Counted from the stretch's first letter, positions 1-8,541 are shown. The stretch is 64,000 nucleotides of DNA from Methanobacterium veterum (GCF_000745485.1 NZ_KN050694.1:134153-198152), one strand, 5' to 3'. Program-made: numbers and translations. The notes: generated by a model from the letters alone, not told the origin.

Positions 1-213
1 AACACAAGAACCTTCACACCCATTAACAGCAATAATAGGATATTTTCTTATTAATTGTTTGAAACCTTCTCTATCTGCAGATGTTGCACCCATACAAATA
101 GATATGAGGTCATCTCGTTCTTTAACTGTATCAACGCTTGCTACTCTTGTAATTAGTCCATAAGGGCTCATTCCACTGCATGGAGCTAATGCATATTTTT
201 TTTCATTTGCCAT
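1..213 (-). CDS. DGC-domain putative zinc-binding protein, 3' part cut by window edge
   Basis: The frame runs from an ATG at 213 to the window edge without a stop, giving 71 residues of the N-terminal part. A GGTGAT Shine-Dalgarno site lies just upstream of the ATG. Visible motifs are an early APCSGM and later a NGCEGSC motif; this pattern of paired cysteines matches what I know of the DGC-domain family of putative zinc-binding proteins, whose biochemical role is unclear. It starts 10 bases after the stop of the ArsR gene on the same strand, so the two are probably one transcript controlled by that regulator. The rest of the protein lies outside the window. The family call is from motif memory, not a search. 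Confidence 0.75.
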   Translation of the reverse strand, partial: MANEKKYALAPCSGMSPYGLITRVASVDTVKERDDLISICMGATSADREGFKQLIRKYPIIAVNGCEGSCV

Positions 214-222
214 GTTTATCAC

Positions 223-579
223 CTAAATTAGTTCTATTAATTCTTTAACCATATCTGCAATTTTTGGACTTGTAAGGCTGTAGTGGATCCACACGCCTTC
301 TTTTCGTCCTTTAATGAAACCTAAATTTTTTAGAATATTCAAATGGTGAGATATACTTGACTGCGGTTTATCCAGTGCACATATTATCTCACAAACGCAC
401 AATTCACCATCTGATAATAAGTACAATATTTTAAGCCTGGTGGGGTCTGATAAAGCTTTGAGTTTACCCGAATATTCCTCAAAATGATCTTCAGATGGCA
501 ATGATTCTGTAAGTTCATTCATCCTTTTTATTTGATCTTTATTAGGTCTACTGTCGCCTGAAATTTGACAAGTTTTCAT
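223..579 (-). CDS. ArsR/SmtB-family metal-responsive transcriptional regulator
   Basis: This 118-residue protein is a typical ArsR-family winged-helix repressor. A DPTRLKIL segment begins near residue 45, an ELCVCE motif lies at about 59-64, and a recognition helix with [11 protein letters not shown] follows at about 73-83. The CVC pair in the second helix is the classical thiolate metal or metalloid site of ArsR-type sensors. The ATG at 579 is preceded by GAGGAGG. A perfect inverted repeat upstream is a likely operator, suggesting autoregulation together with the downstream DGC-domain gene. A divergent metal exporter gene starts about 450 bases away and could be a further target. The ligand cannot be deduced from sequence alone. 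Confidence 0.92.
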   Translation of the reverse strand: MKTCQISGDSRPNKDQIKRMNELTESLPSEDHFEEYSGKLKALSDPTRLKILYLLSDGELCVCEIICALDKPQSSISHHLNILKNLGFIKGRKEGVWIHYSLTSPKIADMVKELIELI

Positions 580-638
580 AAAACCTCCTCTTTTAATGTT
601 TCAACCAGTAATCTGGAACAATTTAAATTTTTTATTAA

Positions 639-670
639 ATCAATATATCTATATATGTTGATATATTGAT
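639..670. promoter_or_regulatory. Perfect 11-bp inverted repeat, candidate ArsR operator
   Basis: ATCAATATATC at 639-649 is the exact reverse complement of GATATATTGAT at 660-670, with a 10-base spacer. The repeat lies 60-91 bases upstream of the ArsR start codon, in the promoter region. ArsR-family dimers bind AT-rich interrupted palindromes of this kind, so an autoregulatory operator is the simplest reading. The binding itself is inference. Confidence 0.65.
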
Positions 671-1025
671 AGATGTTGAAAATAGTATATAAAATTAATG
701 GAATAATTTGAATGGAAGTAGGTAGAGGGAAAAAATTTCGAAGCTGAACTTAGATTTTCATTTGTAGTTTAAAAATTAAACTTCTGATTTTTGGGTTAAT
801 CTAATATTTAGTAAAAAATTTAATAAAACGGTTATTTTTAAAATAAACTTTTGAAAATTAAAGTTAGTATAATAAAGATTAACATCATTTTATAGGATCC
901 ATTAGCTAGATCTAGGGTTTGGCTCGAGGAGAATAACTTAAATGAAGTTTTCCTATAAAAATAGAAAAATTCTAAATTCAGTAAGTTTATAATAATAACT
1001 CAACTGTTTATTGGTGGAGATTCAA
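671..1025. other. Intergenic stretch between divergent genes, no further gene seen
   Basis: This AT-rich stretch separates the ArsR operator from the CDF exporter. The only open frame with a plausible GGAG site is a 16-codon ORF at 942-992, which I do not call. The last bases hold the exporter's Shine-Dalgarno site (1013-1019). Confidence 0.5.
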
Positions 1026-1889
1026 TTGAAAGAATATTATCGTACTGTAAGGAGAGTTTTAATCTTTATTTTGGTACTCAATATAATTGTTGCGTTAGCT
1101 AAAGTTCTTTATGGTTGGTATTCTAATTCTTTGAGTATGCTTTCTGATGGTTTTCATTCTTTTTTTGATGGTGCATCTAATGTAGTTGGGATTATTGGGA
1201 TTACATTGGCATCGAGACCCGCAGATAAAGAGCATAAATATGGGCATTGGAAAATAGAAACGTTTGCTTCTATTATAATAGCATTATTTCTATTTTTAGT
1301 ATGTTTTGAGGTTGTTCAATCAGCTGTAACTCGTTTCTTTAACCCTTCCGCGCCGGAGATAACATCAATCAGTTTTTTTGTAATGGGAATAACTATTCTA
1401 ATTAACGCAGGTGTTTCATTTTATGAATACAAAAAGGGACGTGAAATAGATAGTAATATTCTTATTGCAGATTCAATGCATACTAGAAGTGATATATATG
1501 CGTCGATAGCTGTTATATTTGGATTTTTTGCAATTATTGCGGGATATATATGGGTAGATCCCCTTATAGCATTATTAATAGGAATATTAATAGCTAAAAC
1601 AGGGATCGGAATAATAAAAGAGAGTTCTGAAGTTCTGTTGGATAAGTCGGTTATAGATGATGAGGTTGTTGAAAAAATTGTAAAATCTGTGCCTGATGTT
1701 ATTGAATGTCATGCAATAAGAACTCGGGGAAAGAAGTCTCAAACATATATAGATCTGCATATCACAGTTGATCCTCGTTATTCTATTGAAGAAGCACATC
1801 ATATAGGTGATAAGGTAGAATTAAAAATTAAAAAATCTATACCTGGAGTAAAAGAAGTTTTAATACACTTAGAACCTGAGACAGATTAA
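1026..1889 (+). CDS. Cation diffusion facilitator (CDF) family metal transporter
   Basis: This is a CDF-family divalent metal:proton antiporter of about 287 residues, expected in the cytoplasmic membrane with six membrane segments and a C-terminal cytoplasmic domain. The two metal-site signatures are visible: HSFFD in helix 2 and HTRSD in helix 5, the HxxxD/HxxxD arrangement of Zn/Cd-type exporters. The C-terminal third, with alternating hydrophobic strands and several His and Asp residues, fits the ferredoxin-like dimerisation domain. I choose the TTG at 1026 because GGTGGAG at 1013-1019 sits six bases before it; a longer frame from 1011 would swallow that site. The nearby ArsR regulator suggests metal-linked control, but this is inference. 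Confidence 0.92.
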   Translation: MKEYYRTVRRVLIFILVLNIIVALAKVLYGWYSNSLSMLSDGFHSFFDGASNVVGIIGITLASRPADKEHKYGHWKIETFASIIIALFLFLVCFEVVQSAVTRFFNPSAPEITSISFFVMGITILINAGVSFYEYKKGREIDSNILIADSMHTRSDIYASIAVIFGFFAIIAGYIWVDPLIALLIGILIAKTGIGIIKESSEVLLDKSVIDDEVVEKIVKSVPDVIECHAIRTRGKKSQTYIDLHITVDPRYSIEEAHHIGDKVELKIKKSIPGVKEVLIHLEPETD

Positions 1890-1925
1890 ATTTAGTCGTG
1901 ATTATTATTTTTATTGTTCATAAAT

Positions 1926-2858
1926 TTAATTTATGTTAAATCCTGTTAAAAATAAAAAAATAATATAAATAATTATCATTAATAATGCTCTTAAACGAGT
2001 TAATCCGCTTTTACTCCTTAAATACAGGCTAAAAATAGAAATTAGAATTATAAAAAATATGGAAACTATTTGAAACTCACTATAATCTGGGACTAAAATT
2101 GGGTTTATAATCGATACTGTTCCCAAAATCAAAGTAGAATTGGATACAGTACTTCCCATTAAATCTCCTACTGCCAGAATTTTATGGCCGTGTAACAAAG
2201 AAATTGTCTCAAATGTGAGTTCAGGAAGAGATGTTCCAAAGGAAATTAATATGATTCCTATTAAAAAAACAGGGATTCCAATATCAGATGCTATTAATGA
2301 GGTATAATCAACTAAATATTTTGCACTGATTAAAAGTGACATTAAACCTATTGAAAAGAAAATTAAGTTTTTTATGAACTGTTTTTTGCTTACTACATCT
2401 TCTTCTTCAAAATCTGTCTGCTTAAAAACCAGAGTAAAATAAGCTATAAAAATGATAATTAAAATTATACCATCGATATGGGATAAAATTCCGTCTGAGG
2501 CTAATATTATGGGTAAGAGGGCTATGAAAAAGGGATAAGTGAGTTCTTTTTTAATTTTATTATCCTTAAAATTAATTTCTCCAGCTATTAATACGGCTGT
2601 ACCTATAACTAAAGACAAATTGACCACATTAGATCCTAAAACTGTTCCTAAAGAAAGTTCAGGTATTTTTTCTATAGCAGATGTTATACTAATTATTAAT
2701 TCAGGTACACTGGTTGCAATGGCCATTATTATAAATCCTGCTGCAAAATGGCCTAATTTAAGATATAATGAAATTTTAGATATTGATCTTGTCGTTACAG
2801 CACCGCTTAAAATTAGGATAATTAAAAGAAATGCAAAAATCATGTAATCAATATTCAT
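1926..2858 (-). CDS. Calcium/sodium:cation antiporter (CaCA family, YrbG-like)
   Basis: This 310-residue polytopic protein has the two inverted Na_Ca_ex repeats of the CaCA superfamily. The first signature, with ATSVPELIIS then GSNVVNLSLVIG, covers about residues 48-90. The second, with GTSLPELTFE then GSTVSNSTLILG, covers about 205-245. The acidic residue in each PEL motif is the expected ion ligand. About ten membrane segments are apparent. It is convergent with the CDF exporter, with stops 36 bases apart. No strong Shine-Dalgarno site precedes the ATG at 2858, so a start at the internal ATG at 2843 is possible. The exchanged ion is not certain. Confidence 0.92.
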   Translation of the reverse strand: MNIDYMIFAFLLIILILSGAVTTRSISKISLYLKLGHFAAGFIIMAIATSVPELIISITSAIEKIPELSLGTVLGSNVVNLSLVIGTAVLIAGEINFKDNKIKKELTYPFFIALLPIILASDGILSHIDGIILIIIFIAYFTLVFKQTDFEEEDVVSKKQFIKNLIFFSIGLMSLLISAKYLVDYTSLIASDIGIPVFLIGIILISFGTSLPELTFETISLLHGHKILAVGDLMGSTVSNSTLILGTVSIINPILVPDYSEFQIVSIFFIILISIFSLYLRSKSGLTRLRALLMIIIYIIFLFLTGFNIN

Positions 2859-3358
2859 AACATTATATCTGTTTAATATGATATTTAGTAGGGCATATCT
2901 TAAAAAGTGATTTTTTTTCTAAATTAAAATAAATATTTTTAAAGTAAGTCAGACACTCTTCAATGCATTAAATTGAAGCATTACCTGAAAATGACATTAT
3001 ATAGTCTTCCAGTGTTGAGGAATCAATTTCAGGTGCAAAAAGTGCCTAGAATTAAATCAACTAATATTAAGACTAATTAGCAGAACAAATATTTAAAATT
3101 GACTCAGTATGATGAAAATTGAGCAGAATGCAATAAAGGGATATCGCTATTTAAAAAGTTAAATTTGTTTTGAAGTACTTTGAATTGAATCAATGTAACT
3201 AAGATTTAAATAGTTTATAAAAATTGACAATACAACTTCTACAGAGTAAGAGTACGGGTGATAATTTATAGTGGGAAATTTATAGATTTGGAGGAGTTAG
3301 AACCTAACAAATATCGCATGGGTCCCCTTACGCCTGTGTTTTAGGATATATCTAAAAA
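2859..3358. other. 500-base intergenic stretch with weak inverted repeats only
   Basis: No gene is evident. ACCTGAAA near 2992 and TTTCAGGT near 3037 form an 8-bp inverted repeat around a 40-base loop. A small hairpin around the TTAGAACCTAA sequence near 3298 precedes a locally GC-richer patch (3318-3345). I could not assign any known RNA family. Confidence 0.35.
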
Positions 3359-3661
3359 TTATTTAATATATAAATCGTAAAATTCTGAACTTGCTATATC
3401 TTCTAATATACGTTTATAATAATTTTCAAATAGTTTTCTTTCTTCTTTAATATATTCTGGATTGTTTAAATCACCATCTTGAGGATTTAATTCAAGAATC
3501 ACTACAATGTTATCTATTTTAATTATAGAATCAACGTAGGCAGATTCTTTATATTCTAACAATTTATGGTTGATAATTGGCTCCCATTCCTTTGGGGAGT
3601 TTTCATCAACAAAGCCTAATTTATAGGGATCCTCTTTGATAGTTTTTACATATTCTAACAT
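3359..3661 (-). CDS. Hypothetical protein, about 100 residues
   Basis: I do not recognise a family. The protein is soluble-looking and acidic, with a central hydrophobic strand-rich part (DSIIKIDNIVVILEL) followed by a helical, charged C-terminus. The frame can be extended to 3706, but I prefer the ATG at 3661 because a GGTGAT site lies about five bases before it and the extension would overlap the upstream gene. It lies about 40 bases downstream of a zinc-ribbon gene on the same strand and is probably cotranscribed with it. Function unknown. Confidence 0.65.
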   Translation of the reverse strand: MLEYVKTIKEDPYKLGFVDENSPKEWEPIINHKLLEYKESAYVDSIIKIDNIVVILELNPQDGDLNNPEYIKEERKLFENYYKRILEDIASSEFYDLYIK

Positions 3662-3702
3662 AAATATCACCAGAGATATCCAGTCTAACAGGTCTCTGAT
3701 AT

Positions 3703-3906
3703 TCAATAAGAAGGTACATAAGAACTATATCCAATATAATGTTTTAGATTTGCTATGGAGCTGGAATAACCACATGCAGGGCATTTATGCTTCTTTTTAA
3801 ATTTAATCTTTTCTAGACTTAATATTGTTATCTGACCTTTTTTAGGAATATTATAAGTTGTTCCACATTTTTTGCATGTTACAGTCCAGTTATCTATATC
3901 TACCAT
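3703..3906 (-). CDS. Small zinc-ribbon protein
   Basis: This 67-residue protein has two CxxC knuckles, CKKCG near residue 11 and CPACG near residue 42, separated by about 30 residues. This is a zinc-ribbon arrangement, with a basic stretch just before the second knuckle. The ATG at 3906 follows an AAAGGTG site. Such small zinc ribbons often bind nucleic acid or act as protein-interaction modules, but no specific role can be given. It is the first gene of a probable two-gene unit with the hypothetical gene at 3359-3661. Confidence 0.7.
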   Translation of the reverse strand: MVDIDNWTVTCKKCGTTYNIPKKGQITILSLEKIKFKKKHKCPACGYSSSIANLKHYIGYSSYVPSY

Positions 3907-4434
3907 GATTACACCTTTAAATATTTTTATTGTATTTCCACACCATTTGAAAATAAATGGGGATGGGAGTATATAAATATCCCCAAAAATTATGTAGGAG
4001 GCGGATTTTCTATTTTTTTATACTCCCTTGATTTTTTTTAATTATTTGATTGGCTTTAATTTCTTAACTGCCGTATCTCACGTATTCTATTTAGTAAATA
4101 GTATTTAAGTAATTATTCCCGAGTTTTTCCCAAATTATTACTGATTATGCCCAAATCTAATGTTATCCTGAAAGTGAAATGTGAAAGGATAACTTAAATA
4201 ATAATCTAAATGGTTTAATTGATACTATATTTATGGTGCAGTATATTATATATGAATTTAGAAGAAGATCCTCATGAAACTAAATAAGTTTCAAGTAAGA
4301 TAGCAAAAATGAGGATATGATGTTTATTATTAATAATACAGATTAATATCATACATAACTAATTTAATTGAATTTAAAAGGCACGTATGCAGGGGCGGGG
4401 TTTTTTTACAAAAAAGGAGATAGTTTAAATTAGA
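3907..4434. other. 528-base intergenic stretch with a 9-bp inverted repeat
   Basis: No gene is seen. GGGAGTATA at 3965-3973 and TATACTCCC at 4019-4027 are perfect complements around a 45-base loop that carries a GGAGG-like sequence. A T-run preceded by a G-rich patch at 4385-4410 could be a transcript end on the plus strand, but no transcript can be shown. Confidence 0.35.
3970..3980 (-). promoter_or_regulatory. Archaeal TATA box for the zinc-ribbon gene
   Basis: On the minus strand this reads ATATTTATATA, a good archaeal TATA box, about 65-75 bases upstream of the start codon at 3906. Transcription would begin near 3945-3950. It overlaps one arm of an inverted repeat (3965-3973 with 4019-4027). 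Confidence 0.5.
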
Positions 4435-4644
4435 ATGTTGCTACTATTTGCAGTGCATTTAATATTTGGAATGATTTTTTTAGTGACAGGTATCTTAGAA
4501 TTTTTAAAAATAAATACTTTGGATGTTTCATGGATTTATATGGGGTCTAACTTAGCTATAGGAACTTCAATTATTATTTTAGGTATTTTATTTGCAAAAA
4601 GTATATTTAAACCATCCCAAAATTCTTTCTTCAACGTGAATTAA
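4435..4644 (+). CDS. Small membrane protein, 69 residues
   Basis: The predicted product has two hydrophobic segments, at about residues 1-24 and 33-55, with a short polar tail. No family is recognised. A GGAG sequence lies 15 bases before the ATG at 4435, which is farther than usual, and no in-frame alternative start lies nearer. The stop overlaps the stop of the convergent DUF123 gene by four bases. The call rests on hydrophobic character and position only. Confidence 0.5.
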   Translation: MLLLFAVHLIFGMIFLVTGILEFLKINTLDVSWIYMGSNLAIGTSIIILGILFAKSIFKPSQNSFFNVN

Positions 4645-5063
4645 TTTTCTATTATTTCAAAAACTAATTTTAATTTCTTAAATGAATCCAAACATGCATT
4701 TTCTGCATCTTTTTTCTTTTTGAAATAGAATAGATGTGATCTGCACTTGCAGTCAGAACAACCAAATTTGTCGGTGGATGTTCCTTCCTTTGAAATTTCC
4801 ATGGCAACATCACATTCCCATTTTTCTGGGCTTCTTTCCAGTATTACTTCTTTTACATTTGAATTTGGGGAGTTTAAAAGGTAATCAATATGCCAGAATA
4901 ATTTTTTCTCCTTTGATAAGTGTCTCAATATTCTACTGTCTATAGAGTTAAGTGCAGATCCTACATACACATAGTAACCCTTTTTAAATTCTATTTCTCC
5001 AATCTTTCCGATTTTAATTGTTGAATCTTGGCTTAAGTGGATTATGAGACAGTATGTTGCCAT
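4641..5063 (-). CDS. DUF123 family protein, GIY-YIG-like fold
   Basis: This 140-residue protein matches the DUF123 family, which is related to the GIY-YIG nuclease fold and in some archaea is fused to endonuclease III. The N-terminal part has the typical YCLIIHL strand. A KKGYYVYVGSA motif, the GIY-YIG equivalent, lies at about residues 28-38, followed by RILRHLS. A C-terminal CSDCKCRSHLF segment carries three cysteines and a histidine seen in this family. It may act in DNA repair, but activity is unproven. It is convergent with the small membrane protein gene at 4435. Confidence 0.85.
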   Translation of the reverse strand: MATYCLIIHLSQDSTIKIGKIGEIEFKKGYYVYVGSALNSIDSRILRHLSKEKKLFWHIDYLLNSPNSNVKEVILERSPEKWECDVAMEISKEGTSTDKFGCSDCKCRSHLFYFKKKKDAENACLDSFKKLKLVFEIIEN

Positions 5064-5097
5064 TTTAACACCTTAGTTATGTGTGAATTATATAGGG

Positions 5098-5493
5098 TTA
5101 TGCTTTAATTTTGCTTATATAATCTTTTACATCTTTTATCTGTTCAAGATAGTCATCGATTATATATAATACCTTTTCGTAGGGCCCAAGTTCACGGTCA
5201 CATTTTTTATCAATTGATTTTCGTTTAGATGAAACTTTGGTTCTTTTGATTGACCCTAAAAGAGAAGATTTGCTGTAATCATAATTTAAATATTTCAATT
5301 TAACTGCTCTCATATCTGCAGAAACTTGCCGCCTTATTTCCAGCAAATTTTCTTCTATTCGCTCTATACCAATTAAAGTCATTCTGGCTTCAAGAATAGA
5401 AGATGTTTTTAATTCAAAGCTTTCTATATCCAAGTTTGAAATCATTCTTTCATATTCTTTGGCTTTCAATATTTTTTTTTCAATCTTGGGCAT
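5098..5493 (-). CDS. Hypothetical coiled-coil protein
   Basis: This 131-residue protein is rich in charged residues, with long predicted helices at about residues 1-60 and 95-131 and no membrane segment or cysteine motif. The middle is basic (KRTKVSSKRKS). I do not recognise a family. It lies 34 bases upstream of the DUF123 gene on the same strand, so cotranscription is likely. Function unknown. Confidence 0.65.
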   Translation of the reverse strand: MPKIEKKILKAKEYERMISNLDIESFELKTSSILEARMTLIGIERIEENLLEIRRQVSADMRAVKLKYLNYDYSKSSLLGSIKRTKVSSKRKSIDKKCDRELGPYEKVLYIIDDYLEQIKDVKDYISKIKA

Positions 5494-6003
5494 GTTAAAT
5501 TATTTGAAATAACTAATATAAATATGCTAACAGTTTGATACTTATTTATTATTTTAAAAAAATGATTTTTAACAGGAGTATCCTTTCATAGTATCGGATA
5601 TTATAAAAATGATCTATCCTGGTATTAAAAATTATTGAAATTGATATTAATTCTTTTTTAATTGAATTTATGACTGACAATTGTAAACTATATGTTTAAA
5701 TAGTTTTAATTAAGTATCAGTTAAGTAATGAATTTGTGTTTTTGCGGCCATAGCTAACTGGTAAATTGATATTTAACCTGTAATAGTAAATTTATATAAG
5801 AGATAATTTGGTTAATTTTAATTCAATCATTTAAAAACCCATAACTTAATAAGGCATATTTTAACTGAGTCTAACTTAATATTAAATAAAATAAGTTAAA
5901 GTTTATAAATTATATTGAAATTTAAAGCAATATTGGTGATGGAATAAGTTTAAGAATAGGGCCAAGTGAATATTAAGATAAATCTTAAATTCTATTAAAA
6001 GTA
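5494..6003. other. 510-base intergenic stretch, nothing recognised
   Basis: The stretch is very AT-rich. I find no gene-length frame with a ribosome-binding site and no convincing RNA structure. Confidence 0.4.
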
Positions 6004-6195
6004 TTATTTACTATTTATCAATGCAATTTTGCTGGTCACTACTGTTTTGGCCCTTAGAAGAATGCTGTCTGCATGATCTCTATTCTGGATTTCATATTCT
6101 ATTTTTTGAAGTAAAAACCCTAAATTAGCGGGTTTGCATTTATATGCATCATCTAAAAATTTACTGGATACTTCCCTATCAATAATTTCATCCAT
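6004..6195 (-). CDS. Small hypothetical protein, 63 residues
   Basis: The ATG at 6195 follows a clear GAGGTGA site seven bases upstream, which supports translation. The product is helical and charged, with one cysteine and no membrane segment. It resembles no family I know. It stands alone between two long intergenic stretches. Confidence 0.6.
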   Translation of the reverse strand: MDEIIDREVSSKFLDDAYKCKPANLGFLLQKIEYEIQNRDHADSILLRAKTVVTSKIALINSK

Positions 6196-6550
6196 TTAGT
6201 TTCACCTCTACGACTATGTTAGACAACTTTGTTGGTTGTACTAATATTTGTCATAAGGATTATTTAGATTTTTCCTATTATAGGATGAATTATTGCTATG
6301 TGAATATTTTGGCAGGTAAATTTTAGATCATTTAACATGATTTAAGCTTTAATTTATACATTGTTAAGTTTTATGACTTTTTTTTGGAAATATATTAGGT
6401 TTAAAAGCTAAAATAAGTAATATCTCTTTAATTTATAAATTAACTTATTTTTTCTAAATTTGCTTAATAGTTAGTGGCCTGTTAATAATCTGATTTTTCA
6501 TCTCAGGAAATATTCATGTTCTGGTAAAATTTAAAAGCGTAACTGGTTGT
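6196..6550. other. 355-base intergenic stretch, nothing recognised
   Basis: This is AT-rich sequence between two minus-strand genes. No ORF with a ribosome-binding site, RNA or repeat was found. Confidence 0.4.
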
Positions 6551-7021
6551 TTAAATGATAACAATAAAAATCATTATAAAACTGGCAATTACATACAGGA
6601 TTCCCGGTATAAAATGCGCCTGAAATTCGCCACGGTCTTTAGCCATCATTTCGTCAGCTTCTTTATCTGTATAAAACGTTTTTGGAGATAAATAAAGAAT
6701 CGATTCAAAAATTCTATAATATCCAAAATCGAAAAAAGAGGATAAACCAACTAAAACAATATTTAAAGTGCCGCGTGGAGTTGGATCAAATGATATGTCA
6801 TATGCCCCTAAAATAATGAGAAATGCAGCGAAATTAAGAAGGGGCAGTATGTACATAACTGCCCATGATAAAAATAATCTTCTGATGGCGTGTAACTGGC
6901 CTTTCCATGCATTATATGTGTCATAAGGGTTGTAATTTCTGTGAACTCTGTCTATTATTAATGTAAAATGAATGGCAAATATGAGGGTAAATAATTCTTG
7001 TGTCTCGGTAAAAAACTGCAT
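6551..7021 (-). CDS. Hypothetical membrane protein, 156 residues
   Basis: Four hydrophobic segments are apparent: about residues 8-25, 50-73, 82-100 and 135-156. A charged, cytoplasm-like loop lies at 113-133. A conserved-looking HRNYNPYDTYNAWKG patch follows the first segment. The ATG at 7021 is preceded by GGGAG. I do not recognise a family, and no neighbour suggests a role. Confidence 0.65.
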   Translation of the reverse strand: MQFFTETQELFTLIFAIHFTLIIDRVHRNYNPYDTYNAWKGQLHAIRRLFLSWAVMYILPLLNFAAFLIILGAYDISFDPTPRGTLNIVLVGLSSFFDFGYYRIFESILYLSPKTFYTDKEADEMMAKDRGEFQAHFIPGILYVIASFIMIFIVII

Positions 7022-7173
7022 ATTATCTCCCTAGAAGTTAAATTTTATACTTTTAATAATTTTTTAATTAAAATTAATATATTTAATTATTTATAGTCTA
7101 TAATCAATATTAACTAACTGATTTGTTTTAGTAGAATAATTGAATTTAAAAGAATGATAAATGGAGAAAGGAT

Positions 7174-7587
7174 ATGGAATACACTTTTTATGCTAAAGGA
7201 CATAAAAATGTCACTTCGGCCCATAGATCAACATTTGAAGTTACTATGGATAAAGAAATAGGAATAAGGGCTGATTGTATTGTAGGAGTTTCATCTAAAG
7301 TCAAGCTTGTAGATCTTCCTCTAGAACTTAGAGAAGCCATAAAAGATGAAAATACACAGATTAAAGTCCAACTTGAAACAGAAAATGCAAAGGATGAAAT
7401 TAAAGGGTATGGACATCCAGAACTCACCCTGGATCATCCAACAGACATGGTCTGTAGAAAAAGTGAATTTAAATGCAGCCGTACTTTGATGATAAAATCA
7501 GACAAAGCTGCAGTTGACCTTAAAAGGGAACTTGTAGATGATTTAAAGGAAGGAAAAGATTTAAAGGTAACAATATTGGTAGAATAA
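7174..7587 (+). CDS. DUF371 family protein
   Basis: This 137-residue protein fits the archaeal DUF371 family. It has the early KGHKNVTSAHRSTFEVT segment, the RADCIVGVSS motif at about residues 33-42 and the GHPELTLDHPTDMVCRKS motif at about 80-97, with conserved histidines and a cysteine. The family is small, soluble and of unknown function. The ATG at 7174 follows a GAAAGGAT site. It may be cotranscribed with the short membrane peptide gene 57 bases downstream. Confidence 0.85.
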   Translation: MEYTFYAKGHKNVTSAHRSTFEVTMDKEIGIRADCIVGVSSKVKLVDLPLELREAIKDENTQIKVQLETENAKDEIKGYGHPELTLDHPTDMVCRKSEFKCSRTLMIKSDKAAVDLKRELVDDLKEGKDLKVTILVE

Positions 7588-7643
7588 TAAACATAAAGTT
7601 AAACTATCTCAAATAATTAAACAGATAATTTAAAGTGATTTTT

Positions 7644-7736
7644 ATGAATATAATGGGTGCAGTACTAGGTGGAATAATAGGTGCAATAATAGGCGTAATT
7701 TTGGCAATAGCTATAATCAAAGCTAAAAACAGGTGA
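7644..7736 (+). CDS. 30-residue glycine-zipper membrane peptide
   Basis: The frame from the ATG at 7644 ends at the TGA at 7734-7736 and encodes 30 residues: a single hydrophobic helix with a repeated GxxxG-like spacing (GAVLGGIIGAIIGV) and a basic tail (KAKNR). An AAGTGAT site precedes the ATG. The stop overlaps the GGTGAT site that serves the next gene at 7742, a tight coupling typical of real operon genes. It is probably a small membrane protein that could oligomerise through the glycine face. Function unknown. Confidence 0.6.
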   Translation: MNIMGAVLGGIIGAIIGVILAIAIIKAKNR

Positions 7737-7741
7737 TCGAT

Positions 7742-8053
7742 TTGGATCATATATATGAAAAGGTTAAATCATTTATAGAAGACAACGGAGATGAATATTA
7801 TCTCTGTGAGATAGAAGATATTCTGGGGGTTGATGAAGAAACCCTTTTAGAAATACTCAAGCAGCTTAAAAATGATAATATAGTGACTGAAGAGCACTTT
7901 TTTGAAACTGGCTGTGTAAATAATAGAATATGCACAGACTGCTTTGAACCTATGGAACATGAAGATACAGAGCTTAAAGAAACTCCTGAAGGAGATATTC
8001 AGCATATTCATGTTTATAGGTGCCATAAATGCTTTAAAAAAGAATATTACTGA
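7742..8053 (+). CDS. Winged-helix-like and zinc-ribbon small protein
   Basis: The N-terminal 55 residues look like a small winged-helix module (a segment EIEDILGVDEETLLEIL followed by KNDNIVTEEHF). The C-terminal half carries CTDC and CHKC knuckles, about 35 residues apart, forming a likely zinc ribbon. The start is taken as the TTG at 7742 because GGTGAT at 7732-7737 lies four bases before it; an in-frame GTG at 7733 would overlap that site. A role in DNA or RNA binding is plausible but not shown. It follows the 30-residue peptide gene directly. Confidence 0.7.
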   Translation: MDHIYEKVKSFIEDNGDEYYLCEIEDILGVDEETLLEILKQLKNDNIVTEEHFFETGCVNNRICTDCFEPMEHEDTELKETPEGDIQHIHVYRCHKCFKKEYY

Positions 8054-8241
8054 GCATTTTTTTGAAAAATAAAATTTTAATTTAGTATCCTAAACTGGAT
8101 ATTATTATTATTTTGAGTTTATTTTTAAAATGGAAACATTAAGGATAATAATACAAAATTTTTACTTAATTTGCATGCCTATTTGATGTTTTTAGTAAAG
8201 GATATATCTGCGTTTTAAATAATACATTTATGGAGGATATT

Positions 8242-8541
8242 ATGGCAACATGTCAAAAATGCGGAACTGAAGCTTCGGATAATGAAAAATATTGTTTAAA
8301 GTGCGGAGAACAAATGGATAATGGAAGCAGTTATCTTATTGTTAATATCATTACGATAGCGGCAATAATCATTGGGTTTATAATGCCATTTGTTTTTATA
8401 ATTGCACTTATACCTGCAGTATATTTATATACTCGTCCAGTAAATTCTGTTAAACAACGTGGGAAGTTGTATATAATAGTTTCACTGCTTTTATTGGTTA
8501 TTATGCTCATTGTTTGGAGTTTTATTGACCATTTGATTTAA
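8242..8541 (+). CDS. Zinc-ribbon domain membrane protein
   Basis: This product of about 99 residues starts with a short zinc ribbon (CQKCG then CLKCGEQ, 14 residues apart), followed by two hydrophobic segments at about residues 33-62 and 77-97. Proteins with an N-terminal zinc ribbon and a membrane anchor are common in methanogens and are mostly uncharacterised. The ATG at 8242 is chosen because GGAGG at 8232-8236 is five bases upstream; the upstream ATG at 8230 would include that site. Confidence 0.7.
   Translation: MATCQKCGTEASDNEKYCLKCGEQMDNGSSYLIVNIITIAAIIIGFIMPFVFIIALIPAVYLYTRPVNSVKQRGKLYIIVSLLLLVIMLIVWSFIDHLI

Noticed and set aside
942..992. 16-codon ORF with a GGAG site before the CDF exporter
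   Set aside because: Too short and featureless to support; no conservation can be judged, and the spacing to GGAG is long.
3290..3345. GC-richer patch near 3320 considered as a fluoride-type riboswitch
   Set aside because: The short pairing elements do not match the fluoride riboswitch consensus I know, and no fluoride channel gene follows on either strand.
4300..4360. Possible C/D box small RNA
   Set aside because: A TATGATG string resembles box C, but no CTGA box D is found at a fitting distance.
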